DNA of 64,000 nt from KBS-96 sp963722585 (GTDB lineage: Bacteria > Acidobacteriota > Terriglobia > Bryobacterales > Bryobacteraceae): the NCBI GenBank assembly GCA_963722585.1, contig CAVRNU010000007.1, forward strand, positions 206,285 to 270,284, given 5' to 3'. Below are positions 1 to 8,900 of the stretch, piece after piece (positions within the stretch are counted from its first letter, which is position 1; each line of letters begins with the position of its first letter). The notes under the pieces were generated by a model. The model had not been told where the DNA came from, did not search any database, and was given only the letters and a program-made list of their open reading frames with translations. The position numbers and the translations under genes were made by a program.

Positions 1-1294
1 ACTTGTACATATCTTCGGCGCTGGGTAATTTCGCCGGCCGGATCAACCGAAATCCCAACCATTGGGCATCGGTTTCATACCAGATGCTTTTTGGCAACTG
101 GGGATCTTGTTGCTTCCACGACGGGTCCGACGTTACGCGAGCGGCGCATCGCAGCATGCCCGCCGGGTCGTTCCACGACCCGCCGCGCACGGCGTGCGGA
201 TACGGTTGGCTTGCCTTCACCCAGGGATCGGTTTCCGCTCCGGGCTTGTACGGCTCGTATTGATCGAGCGTCCACTCCATCACATTGCCCAGCATGTCGT
301 AAAGGCCCCATGCATTCGGTTTCTTGGTCGCCACTTTCTGATATTTGCCGCCGCTATTTGCTGAATACCAGGCATAATCGCCCAGCTTCGAAGCATCGCT
401 GCCAAAGTAGTAAGGCGTAGTAGTGCCCGCGCGGCATGCGTATTCCCACTCCGCTTCCGTCGGCAACCGATAAAACTCGCCCGTTTTTGCGCTGAGCCAT
501 TCCGCATATTTATTCGCAGCGTGCTGGGTCATGCTGATGGCGGGAAATCCGTTGATGCCCATGCCGAAGCTCATTTCGACATATGGGCGCGTCGGCCGGC
601 TCACTCCGTCCACGACGTCGTCTTTGTGCGTGATTTCGCCCGCCTGATTGGCGAACATGAACAGCCGGTATTCGTCCCAAGTCACTTCATGGGCCTGCAT
701 CCAGAACGCGTCGACATGCACTTTGTGTTGCGGTTGCTCGTCTTTCTTGTGCTGGGGATCGGAATTGGGCGAGCCCATCAAGAAGTCGCCGGCGGGAACC
801 GGAACCATATCGTAACTAACCGTTGTGTTCGCGATCGTTACTTTATAGGCCTTTGGCGAGCCGGCCGCTTTCTGATGCCCTGCGATACGGCTGCGGATCT
901 CCTGAACGTTTGCCTGTTCCGCATTCTGTGATTTGGGCGCCGATTGCGGCGATGCCGGCTTGTGATCGGCAAGCTGAATGTTGTCGGGCCACGGAGCGCC
1001 CTCCTGAATCCACGTTCGCACGGTTTCCAGTTTGTCTTTGCTCAAACGCTCGCCGGGAGGCATCAGCCCGTCGCGCATCATCGTGTAGAGAACGCTTTTA
1101 TCCGGCTTGCCGGGAACAATAGAGCGGTGATCGAGCAAATCCTGCCGGGAACTCATGTCCAGATCGGCTTTCTGCTTGCCGGCGTGGTGGCACTCGACGC
1201 AGTACTGCTCGAAAAGCGGCTTCACATCGTTCTTAAAATCCACTTTCGGCTGGGCAAACAGAATGGCCGGCGCGAAGAGGAGGATAAATTTCAT
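1..1294 (-). CDS. CxxCH cytochrome-like / formylglycine-generating-enzyme (SUMF1) fusion protein, 3' end outside window
   Basis: Reading from the ATG at 1294 leftward gives 431 residues with no stop before the edge, so the C terminus is missing. Residues 1-14 form a signal peptide. A CVECH haem-attachment motif (C32, C35, H36) lies in a planctomycete-cytochrome-like domain containing 'LMPPGERLS'. From about residue 160 the protein is an FGE-sulfatase domain: 'VPAGDFLMGS', 'HEVTWDEY', 'LPTEAEWEYACRAGT', 'GNVMEWT' and 'VRGGSW' are all visible. Proteins of this kind are exported; the FGE fold here need not be a true sulfatase activator. It starts 11 nt after the stop of the oxidoreductase gene, so the two are probably co-transcribed. 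Confidence 0.85.
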   Translation of the reverse strand, partial: MKFILLFAPAILFAQPKVDFKNDVKPLFEQYCVECHHAGKQKADLDMSSRQDLLDHRSIVPGKPDKSVLYTMMRDGLMPPGERLSKDKLETVRTWIQEGAPWPDNIQLADHKPASPQSAPKSQNAEQANVQEIRSRIAGHQKAAGSPKAYKVTIANTTVSYDMVPVPAGDFLMGSPNSDPQHKKDEQPQHKVHVDAFWMQAHEVTWDEYRLFMFANQAGEITHKDDVVDGVSRPTRPYVEMSFGMGINGFPAISMTQHAANKYAEWLSAKTGEFYRLPTEAEWEYACRAGTTTPYYFGSDASKLGDYAWYSANSGGKYQKVATKKPNAWGLYDMLGNVMEWTLDQYEPYKPGAETDPWVKASQPYPHAVRGGSWNDPAGMLRCAARVTSDPSWKQQDPQLPKSIWYETDAQWLGFRLIRPAKLPSAEDMYK

Positions 1295-1305
1295 CGAGTA
1301 GGACG

Positions 1306-2607
1306 CTAAACAAATTTTGTTATGCCGGGTTCGGCGCGGGGCGGCACGTCCATCGACCCGTTCCAGTCCAAGTGGTCGGGAAACCGCTTTTCCTGCGAAT
1401 TCATGGCCTGATCCCACGTAATCTGCTGTCCCGTGTAAGCGGCCATGCGACCCATCATGGCCAGCAGCGTACTGGTCGCCATTCGCTTGCCGTCGTTGAC
1501 GGGCTGGCCTTTTCGGATGGATGCGAACAGGATGTCATGTTCGCGCTGGTACATGTCATATTTCTCGCCGGTCCATGTCCAGTTGGTTTTGCCTTCAATT
1601 TGGGGCGTGGTGCCGCGGCCGATGGTGCATTTTCCGTCAGTGCCCAAAATGTAATCGGAGTTTTCGTTGTAGCAGCCTTCAATCTGCCGGTTCGCGAGAA
1701 ATGCCCGCACTCCGCTCGGATAAATGTAATTGACTTCGAAATGATCGTAGATATTGCCGCCTTCGGCTGGAATTACGCGGCCTCCCACACCCACGCAGCT
1801 TTCCGGCGGTTCGTCGTGCATCACCCATGCGATCTTGTCGACACTGTGCACGGCCTGCTCGACAATGCTGTCGCCGCACAAGTACACAAAGTTGTACCAA
1901 TTACTGATCTGCCATTGCACATCGCTCATGCCGGGGGGCCGGGTGCTTGCCGGCGGCATGGGCTTTACAGGATTCGTGTAGTAAGTGGCGTAGTAAGCGA
2001 CAATGCGCCCGATGGCTCCGTCCTGTACCTGCTTGACCGTTTGCTGAATCATGTCGTTGTAGCGCCAGCAGAAGCCCGCGACGAGCGACAGATTCTTCGC
2101 TTTCGCCTTCTCCACCGTATCCAGCACAGACCGAATGCCGGGCGCGTCGGTTGAAACCGGCTTTTCGCAGAAGATGTTCTTGCCCGCATCCACGCAGGCC
2201 GCCAGGTGCGTGGGCCGGAAGCCCGGCGGCGTCGCCAGCAGAATCACGTCGATGCCGCTGTCGAGGACCTGTTTATACGCATCGAGCCCCAGGAACTGGT
2301 TCGTCTTTTCCACTTTGACCCGATCGGCGATTTTGCCGATCCGCTGCAAGGTTCCGAGGCAAGTGTCTATGTGGGATTGATCGACATCGGCAACCGCCGT
2401 CAATTCCGCGTAGTCGTCCGCATGCAGAGCCTGCGAGGCTGCGCCGGTACCACGCCCTCCACACCCTACCAGACCCACTTTGATTGCCTTCGTCACGGTC
2501 TGAGCCTGAACAATGGCAGGAAACCCAGTGACGAGCGCAGCGCCAAAGGCGCCGGTTGCAGTTTTCAGAAAGTCGCGACGGTCTGCGGAATCGGGCGGTG
2601 TTTTCAT
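1306..2607 (-). CDS. Tat-exported Gfo/Idh/MocA family oxidoreductase
   Basis: 433 residues. The N terminus carries a twin-arginine signal (RRDFLK, residues 10-15, then a hydrophobic stretch ending in VQA at 35), so the enzyme is probably exported folded with its cofactor. A Rossmann nucleotide-binding loop (GLVGCGGRG, 45-53) and the family's EKP motif (148-150) are present. Family members oxidise or reduce sugars and related polyols with NAD(P); the substrate cannot be read from sequence. The start at 2607 is supported by the complete Tat signal. It leads a likely two-gene operon with the downstream CxxCH/FGE protein, a pairing that suggests extracytoplasmic carbohydrate metabolism (inference). 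Confidence 0.9.
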   Translation of the reverse strand: MKTPPDSADRRDFLKTATGAFGAALVTGFPAIVQAQTVTKAIKVGLVGCGGRGTGAASQALHADDYAELTAVADVDQSHIDTCLGTLQRIGKIADRVKVEKTNQFLGLDAYKQVLDSGIDVILLATPPGFRPTHLAACVDAGKNIFCEKPVSTDAPGIRSVLDTVEKAKAKNLSLVAGFCWRYNDMIQQTVKQVQDGAIGRIVAYYATYYTNPVKPMPPASTRPPGMSDVQWQISNWYNFVYLCGDSIVEQAVHSVDKIAWVMHDEPPESCVGVGGRVIPAEGGNIYDHFEVNYIYPSGVRAFLANRQIEGCYNENSDYILGTDGKCTIGRGTTPQIEGKTNWTWTGEKYDMYQREHDILFASIRKGQPVNDGKRMATSTLLAMMGRMAAYTGQQITWDQAMNSQEKRFPDHLDWNGSMDVPPRAEPGITKFV

Positions 2608-2671
2608 GTCTCTACTTACATATCATGCTGCCTCAATGAATTTCCGCTAATTTTAAGACGCAAAAGGAGCG

Positions 2672-2698
2672 GCCATCCCCGCTAGATGCGGGGATGGC
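2672..2698 (-). terminator. Perfect hairpin between two minus-strand genes
   Basis: GCCATCCCCGC and GCGGGGATGGC form an 11-bp perfect stem around a TAGAT loop. On the minus strand it is followed by a C/T-rich run ending in TTTT, so it can act as an intrinsic terminator for the secreted-protein gene ending at 2719, separating it from the oxidoreductase gene. Confidence 0.6.
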
Positions 2699-2718
2699 AC
2701 GCCCGGCACAGCGTTTCG

Positions 2719-3588
2719 TTACTGAAAGTGCAGCACCACTTCCGAGCCGTAGTGCTTGTAGGCGGAGAACGCAATCTGATTCCACTCGTGACGATCGGAA
2801 TTCACGTACGAGACGCTATAGACACCCTTGACCGGCAACCAGAACATCTTGGCTTCCGCTTGCATTGGGCCAAACATGACGGCCCAGTTGACACCGGAAA
2901 TCCCCGTTCCCGCCGGCACATCGTGGGCGATGCGGTCAATCCGCAAAATGTCGCCGGTTACGGGCGAGGCCCACACTTGGCCATGGAATGGCAGCGTGTA
3001 ATGAGTGCCCGCCACGGCAATATCCCACGGACTATCGGCCGCCGTATAGTCGAAGCTATACACGGCCGCGGTTTTCCCCTCCAAAATGCTGAAGGAGACA
3101 AACTTGACGGTGCGCGACTCGAGCGCTTTGATTGTCTCGCGCAGAACGGTTCCGTACTCTCCTTCAGACCACGCCCCTGACAAAGCGCCGATCTGGCCTA
3201 ACGGCTTGTCGTTCTGATGAATGTCGGCGTAATGTTCGGAATCGCTACTGTACGATACCTCCGTAGTAATTACGTCCACTTTGCGGCCCATCGGATTATG
3301 CGCGTTTCCCCGGTAGCGCTCGATTTGCTCGTTGCACACAAAGTTCGTCAAATTTCGGTACACGTGCTCCGCTGAAACCCGCACCCGGACCAGCAATTCC
3401 GAGGGCGAAGGGAGCGCAGTTGCGCCCGCTGAGCCGTTCGATTGATTTTGATTGCTTGCGGGATATCCGGTCGGGAGAACACGAGCCGCCAAAAAATCCG
3501 CGCCGCCGAGCGACACAAGCGCGGAACAAAGCACCGTTGAGGTGAGTCCGCGCGCAAATATACCTATCGTGAGTTGAGAGATTTTCAT
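2719..3588 (-). CDS. Secreted protein of unknown function
   Basis: 289 residues with an N-terminal signal sequence (hydrophobic to about residue 35). The mature part begins with a helical stretch including 'NFVCNEQIERYRG'; I recall this Cys-x-Glu-x-Ile-Glu-Arg pattern from exported acidobacterial proteins of unknown role, but have not checked it. The rest is predicted beta-rich, with 'VYSFDYTAADSPWDI' and 'HGQVWASPVTGDILRIDR' resembling outer-surface or lipocalin-like strands. No catalytic motif is visible. It stands alone, divergent from the gene at 3993. Function unknown. Confidence 0.75.
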   Translation of the reverse strand: MKISQLTIGIFARGLTSTVLCSALVSLGGADFLAARVLPTGYPASNQNQSNGSAGATALPSPSELLVRVRVSAEHVYRNLTNFVCNEQIERYRGNAHNPMGRKVDVITTEVSYSSDSEHYADIHQNDKPLGQIGALSGAWSEGEYGTVLRETIKALESRTVKFVSFSILEGKTAAVYSFDYTAADSPWDIAVAGTHYTLPFHGQVWASPVTGDILRIDRIAHDVPAGTGISGVNWAVMFGPMQAEAKMFWLPVKGVYSVSYVNSDRHEWNQIAFSAYKHYGSEVVLHFQ

Positions 3589-3992
3589 TTTTCCAACCGC
3601 CTCGTCCGCGTGGAAAGCGCGATACAGCGTCTATCAAACGCCGGGAGCCCAATCCCCTCGTTTGAACGCAGCCGTTGATATAACGGACTCTGACTACTCC
3701 ACGCCGATTTGCATACACACTTCATCGACGGGGGCGGAAATTTCTTTAAGGTTTTAGGCAACACTACGAGCACGCGATTTCCCGGCGTATTTTGCCTAAC
3801 TTTTCGCGAGTGTCCGGGTATTTGCCGCTCATGGCAGTGCTGGTTTTCAAGCAGATTGGGGCACCGGACGCGGTGGGGGCCAGAATTTTCTTAGCTCAAT
3901 TTAAACGCAAGAACCAAATAATTGACAACTTAATGGAATATATCGGGCTATAATGACTTAAGAAGTTTCTGGTACGGCTGGAGGGTTTTCTT
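3589..3992. other. Divergent intergenic region, 404 bp
   Basis: Separates the divergent genes at 3588 and 3993. No convincing ORF or repeat is visible. The A+T-rich 3'-most 90 bases probably hold the promoter for the rightward gene. Confidence 0.5.
3922..3954 (+). promoter_or_regulatory. Possible promoter for the 3993 gene
   Basis: TTGACA at 3922-3927 and TATAAT at 3949-3954 both match sigma-70 consensus exactly, but the spacer is 21 nt instead of about 17, so the two boxes may not work together. The TATAAT alone is well placed, about 40 nt before the start codon. Confidence 0.35.
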
Positions 3993-4535
3993 TTGGTTAG
4001 CGCTCTGGACTTCTGCTTGGCCCTTGTGATGATTGCGATGCTGTCGGTTGTGACAGCAGTACTGCTAACGGCCGTTCGCCCCACCTGTAAATTCCTGCTC
4101 AGCCGCGAGATAGAACCTACTTCGGACTGGCTCAATCGCTACGACTTTTCGCGCTACTCCGCGCTAGCCAGCCTCTTGCAACCGCAGGATTTCGAATTCC
4201 TCAGGACGCAACCTGGCTACACTCCGGAACTCAGCGCCCGGCTCAAAGCAGACCGGCTCAAGATCGCCGAATGCTATCTCTCGCAGTTGGAACGCGACGT
4301 GCGGCTGTTGTTGAATTTTGCGAATCATGCGCTAGCCCTTTCGGGAGAGGACCGGGACGGATTGTCGGCTTTCCTGCTCAAGCAGGAGGTGAGTTTCGCC
4401 GCGAATCTGACCTTGCTGCGGGCCGAAATTGCGCTTATGAAGCTTGGACTCTTGCACCAGATCAGCTTTGACGGTCTCCTCGAGAGCCTGCGGCCGCTTG
4501 TTCTCCAAAGCCGGGTTCTTGCTTTGCCAAGCTAG
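3993..4535 (+). CDS. Membrane-anchored protein of unknown function
   Basis: 180 residues starting at TTG. The start is supported by GGAGGG at 3980-3985, seven bases upstream. One transmembrane segment (about residues 5-28) is followed by a mostly alpha-helical cytoplasmic or periplasmic domain rich in Leu and Arg. No known motif was recognised. A palindromic repeat copy begins only four bases after the stop codon, so the transcript may end in that structure. Function unknown. Confidence 0.7.
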   Translation: MVSALDFCLALVMIAMLSVVTAVLLTAVRPTCKFLLSREIEPTSDWLNRYDFSRYSALASLLQPQDFEFLRTQPGYTPELSARLKADRLKIAECYLSQLERDVRLLLNFANHALALSGEDRDGLSAFLLKQEVSFAANLTLLRAEIALMKLGLLHQISFDGLLESLRPLVLQSRVLALPS

Positions 4536-4538
4536 GGG

Positions 4539-4612
4539 GAACGTTGTCGCCAAGCCGCTTGCTGCGCGCGCGGTTTTGAACCGCGACTGCAGGAGCGTTT
4601 CTGACGAAGGTT
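4539..4612 (+). repeat. Dispersed palindromic repeat, copy 1
   Basis: Contains CCGCTTGCTGCGCGCGCGG followed shortly by GAACCGCGAC. It is bounded by GAACGTTGTCG on the left and CTGACGAAGGTTGGC on the right. The outer sequences match the terminal inverted repeats of the copy at 55964-56072. Confidence 0.75.
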
Positions 4613-4625
4613 GGCCAGCGGAAAG

Positions 4626-5408
4626 TTATCTGCCCAACCGTCCCAGCAAACTATTCACGCTTTCGAGTCGCTTCCGAAGATCCTGCCTGTCCTGTTCGGA
4701 CAGCTTCGGTCCGGCCACTACTTGGGCGTGGACGCCAGTGCGGGTCAAGCTGAATGCAAGATAGCTTACGCAGGCGATGTCGATCAGGGAGGCCGCAACA
4801 TTGCCAAATGACACCAGCTGCCGGTCGAGCTCTCCAAACACAAAAACTTGTACAGCACGCGTAGCGAAATGAATCGCATAGACCCGGCTGTAACGAACCG
4901 TGTTCCGCGGTAGCTGAAGACTCGAGCGGACCATAAGAACCTGCAAAGCGCCCAGCAAAATGAGCGACAGAACCATTACCGAGCGCTCGATCACCATATA
5001 CACGATGTACAGCCAGCCGGTTCCTCCGAGGTGCAGCAGGCTTGGGATCGCCATCCCGGCGGCTACTACAACCGACAACAGAATTCCGGCATATAACACG
5101 ATCCTGCCCGCCGACCGGATGCCAGGGAAATCGGCTAATGTGAGGTCGAACAGTTCTATTAAAACTAAATATGCGAAAATCCAAGCGAATGGCTCTGAAA
5201 TAAAGAAAAACAGAGCATACCTGTCCCCGCCCAGGTTGAGTCCCAGCGCGACCGGCGCAATATCCTGGCACAACCAGATTACGAGGTATGCGGCAAAGGC
5301 CCTATACAGGCCCAGCAGCCGCTGTGCCGCAATTCTGCTCAGCAGAATCGCAATCGCGACAGGCTCGATGATTCTCAGCGCCTGCTCGAGATCGAGGATG
5401 AGTTTCAT
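4626..5408 (-). CDS. Multi-pass membrane protein of unknown function
   Basis: 260 residues with about seven hydrophobic segments and a charged C-terminal helix ('SEQDRQDLRKRLESVNSLLGRLGR'). No family motif was recognised. The only gene near it on the same strand is the 37-residue secreted peptide at 5486-5599, 77 nt upstream, so the pair may form one transcript. The topology (polytopic N-terminal part and short coiled tail) would fit a sensor or processing protein, but this is speculation. Confidence 0.7.
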   Translation of the reverse strand: MKLILDLEQALRIIEPVAIAILLSRIAAQRLLGLYRAFAAYLVIWLCQDIAPVALGLNLGGDRYALFFFISEPFAWIFAYLVLIELFDLTLADFPGIRSAGRIVLYAGILLSVVVAAGMAIPSLLHLGGTGWLYIVYMVIERSVMVLSLILLGALQVLMVRSSLQLPRNTVRYSRVYAIHFATRAVQVFVFGELDRQLVSFGNVAASLIDIACVSYLAFSLTRTGVHAQVVAGPKLSEQDRQDLRKRLESVNSLLGRLGR

Positions 5409-5485
5409 GCGGCCGGAGTCGATACCACACGATACCTCCCTTCGCCGCGAGCGATGGCGGAATTACGATGGTAGCCGTAATTAAA

Positions 5486-5599
5486 TTACTGTTTGCCGCA
5501 TGGCCAGCAGTGAGGAAGCGGCACGCCGGCTTTCGCCGTGTGGGTGGCTGCGGAAAGGCCAAGGGCAAGAATCGTGGCTGCGACAAGTTTGCGGAACAT
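5486..5599 (-). CDS. 37-residue secreted peptide with a C-W-P-C motif
   Basis: A short ORF starting at ATG 5599-5597 and ending in TAA at 5488-5486. Upstream on its strand is AAAGGAG, a near-perfect ribosome binding site at proper distance. Residues 1-24 are a clean signal peptide (MFRK, a hydrophobic core, cleavage near AKA). This leaves a mature peptide of about 13 residues ending HCWPCGKQ, whose two cysteines could form a small ring or bind metal. It precedes the membrane protein gene at 4626-5408. It could be a signalling or toxin peptide, or merely a conserved exported fragment. Confidence 0.6.
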   Translation of the reverse strand: MFRKLVAATILALGLSAATHTAKAGVPLPHCWPCGKQ

Positions 5600-5982
5600 A
5601 GTTAGATCTCCTTTAGTGAAATTTGACAAAAACTGATATTGCGTATTTCCTTCGAAACACTAGACACTGTGCTCGGAAACATTCAGCTTCCAGTTGGCAC
5701 TACGAAGCGCGGTTTACTATGGATTTAAAGGAGCTGATGCGTCAGCGGCACGCCCCTCGCCGTCTAAGTAGCTCGCTAGCTTTTCCTTTGCCAGCGCTTC
5801 TTTCTGGTCAATGTCACTCCAATAACGAAACCGTCTCAGGTTATCTTAAGGGGTTCTACGCAAATTGAGTCACTTTTTTAGGTACTAATAGATTTAAGCA
5901 GTAAAAAACCCGCTCTCTTCAGATAAGAGGCGGGTTTTCTAACTATTTCCTGTTTCTGTGTTTACTTTTGAACCAAATCCAT
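5600..5982. other. Intergenic region, 383 bp
   Basis: Lies between the convergent end of smc and the small peptide gene's upstream side. Apart from the smc terminator and the peptide's upstream region nothing is recognised; an 81-codon ORF at 5623-5868 has neither a start signal nor coding-like composition. Confidence 0.5.
5903..5939 (-). terminator. Intrinsic terminator of smc
   Basis: AAAACCCGC pairs with GCGGGTTTT and the stem continues through CTCTT/AAGAG with one bulged base. On the smc strand it is followed by a run of six T. It lies 44 bases past the smc stop codon. Confidence 0.9.
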
Positions 5983-8900
5983 CTACGCCATCGCCAGTTC
6001 CTGCTCCCGCGCGTCTCGCCGCCGCTGGGCGGGCTCTTCTTCCCGCGGCTTGAGGTTCACGGAAACCAACCTGCTGACGCCAGGCTCCTGCATGGTTACG
6101 CCATACAGCGCCTGTGCCGCTTCCATGGTTCGTTTGGCATGGGTAATGACGATGAACTGCGTGTGCTCGGACATGCGTTGAAGCAATGTCGTGAGCCTTT
6201 CGATATTGGGCTCATCTAATGGCGCGTCTACTTCATCCAGTACGCAGAACGGGCTGGGGGTGTATTGGAACACAGCCATCAGAAGCGCCATTGCGGTCAG
6301 GGCTCTCTCGCCGCCCGACAGCAGAAGCACGCTCTGGAGCCGTTTTCCGGGGGGTGACGCGACCACGTCGATACCGGATTCAGAGACGTTCCCTTCGTCC
6401 GTAAGCCGCATCTCGGCGCTGCCCCCGCCAAAAAGGATCTTGAACAGCTCTGTGAAATGGGCGTTAACGACGTGAAACGCATCCGTGAAGCGGCGCCGGG
6501 ATTCGGCATCCAACTCGGCAATCGCCCTCTCGGTATCGCGGATCGAATCGAGCAGATCTTGACGCTGAGTTTGCAGGAATTCTTGCCGCTGTTGAGCTTC
6601 TTCGAATTCCTCGAGAGCCTGGGTATTCACGGGGCCTAACGCTTCCAACCTGCGGCGGGCTTCGTGGTATTTCGCGTCCAGCTCGGCCAGCTCGGTCTCT
6701 GAAGGAATTACTTCGAGCGCGGCAGCGACTTCGCGCGCATCGAGCTGCAATTCGTTTTGGCTGGTCTCTTCGAGATGCTTTGCGTCGCTTTCGAGACGAA
6801 CTCTGGATACCTGAAGCTCCGAGCGCTTTTCCTGAATTGCTTGAGCGTTCTGCCGCAGCTTCTTGAGCTGTTCCTCGCCGCTCGTCATGCGTATCCGGAG
6901 CCGGGCCTCCTCGCTGGCGAGCTGCGTGACTTGCGTTTGGGCGCCGCGGATCGTTTCGGCGAGAGACGCGTTTTGTTCGCCCAGGCCAGTATTGCTTACC
7001 AGGAGTTGTTCGCGTTCCGTTTCGAGATCGTTCCTTTCCCGCTCGAGGGTTTCCGAGCGGCTGTCGAGTTCCCGCGCCCTGGCTTCTATACGCTGTTTTG
7101 CCGCCCATGCCGATCGGCGCCTCTCCTCAAAACCGGCCAGAGCCGCGCGCAAACTCGAATGCTCTTCGGTGAGCCGTGCCACGGCGGCCTGCAACTCCGG
7201 TAAATTGCGGCGTGCCTCTTCTAAAGCCGACTCCTGCTCGTGACGCGCCTGTTCGGCTTGCTCGAGATCGGCCCGAACGGCTACCAGCGATTCCTCAATT
7301 TGCCGACGCTCCCGGCCAATCCGATCGAGATCCAATCGGGCGGAGGAAAGGCGCGAATTCGCGCGTTGAAGATCTTCGGCCAACTTGCGGCTCTCGTGGT
7401 CGAGTGCGACGACATCCTTTTCCTGGGACTGCTGAAGCTGGCGCAGGCTTTCTAGCTCGTCGCCGAGCGAGGCGATATCGCGCTCGAGCTCCGCCAGCTC
7501 GCGCTCATTGTCTGACAACTCTTGCCCCTTCGCCTGTTCGATTTGAACGACCTCGCGCAACTCGCGCTTCAGAGCCAACGGCCCGGCGCCGGTCTTCTTC
7601 CCTCCACTCACCGAGGGGCCGTGATAACTGATCCCGTCGGCAGCGAGAAACCAGAGATCGGGATATTTGACAGCTAATTCCTGGGCCACTTCGCGATCGG
7701 AGGCAACGTAGCAGTTTGCCATGCGGGGCAACAGATCGAGCGGCGCACTGCTAAGGCCGTTGCTGAATCGCAGTGCGTCCGCCAATCTGCCCACCAGACC
7801 TTTTTCACTCGACGGAGGCGGCACAGCCGTGCGCGCTCCTAACGATTCTTCGAACTTTTCAACGACGAAAGTGGCGCGCCCTTCGCCGCCGTCGCGCACT
7901 ACATCGATACCCTTTTCGGCGTCCGCCCACTCGCGAACAACCACATAGTCGAGTTCTTCCTGGAGGAATTCCTCGGCGGCTTTTTCAAATTGGGGATCCA
8001 CTTCGACAAAATCGGCCACCACGCCGACTGGGGAGAACGAGCGATCGTGATTCTGGGCCGTGGCCGCAAGCAAACGCTTCACTGTTTCGGTGGTGTAGCT
8101 GCGGTGGGAGATGACTTCTTCGAGTGAATCCCGGCGCGCCTTGACGCGCGAGAACTCGGACCGCAGGCGATCGACCAATTGGCGCGAGGCGTCGAACGCA
8201 TCGCGTTTGCCGTGAAGCGCGTGCTCGACGTCCTGGCGTTGCGTGGTGATTGAAGTCAGCTGGCCCTGACGGTTCGAGAGCTGCTCCGATATCGCGTTGC
8301 GGGCGGTTTGTATCCGCTCCAAATCGCTTTGAGCTTGAGTTTCTTCGGCGCTCGCACGGGCTCTCTCGCGTTCCAGAGCGGAAAGCTGCGCTTCCGATTG
8401 CGAAGCACGGTTTTTCAAGTTGGAAGATTGCCCGAGCAGCCGCAATGCCTGCTCATGCAACGATTCAAGCTGGTGTTCGCGCTCGCTGAGACGCGCTTGC
8501 GCTTCTTGCCGTGCAGCGCCTCTTTCTTCGAGCGTGGCGCTTGCCGAAGCGCCTTCTTCCTCGAGCCGGGCTATTTCGTTTGCATGCTGATCGAGTTCGG
8601 CTTCTATCGCGGCTTGCTGTTGCTCGAGCAAAGAGCATTCCTCCGCCCTTGCCAGTAACCTCGATTCGATCTGGTTAATCTGCCTTGTTTGGTACTCGAG
8701 CCGGCTGCGAGCCCGCTCGGCTTCAAGCTGAAGATCGGCCAACTGCTTGCGGGCTTCCGTCAGTCCGGCTTCCGTCGAATAAAACGATTCCGTCAGCGCC
8801 GCCTGCTCCGCCTCGTCGCTTGCCACGCTCGCCAAGATCGATTCCAGCTCCCCATTCGCCAGGTTCAGCTCGATAACTGTCTTTGCGATCTCCCGCTCGA

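Noticed and set aside
1372..2154. 260-codon plus-strand ORF
   Set aside because: Lies wholly opposite the oxidoreductase gene, which has clear family motifs; it is a shadow frame in GC-rich DNA.
3922..3954. Consensus -35 and -10 boxes as a confident promoter
   Set aside because: Spacer of 21 nt is outside the usual range, so kept only as a weak feature.
5623..5868. 81-codon ORF downstream of the peptide gene
   Set aside because: No ribosome site and no coding-like composition.
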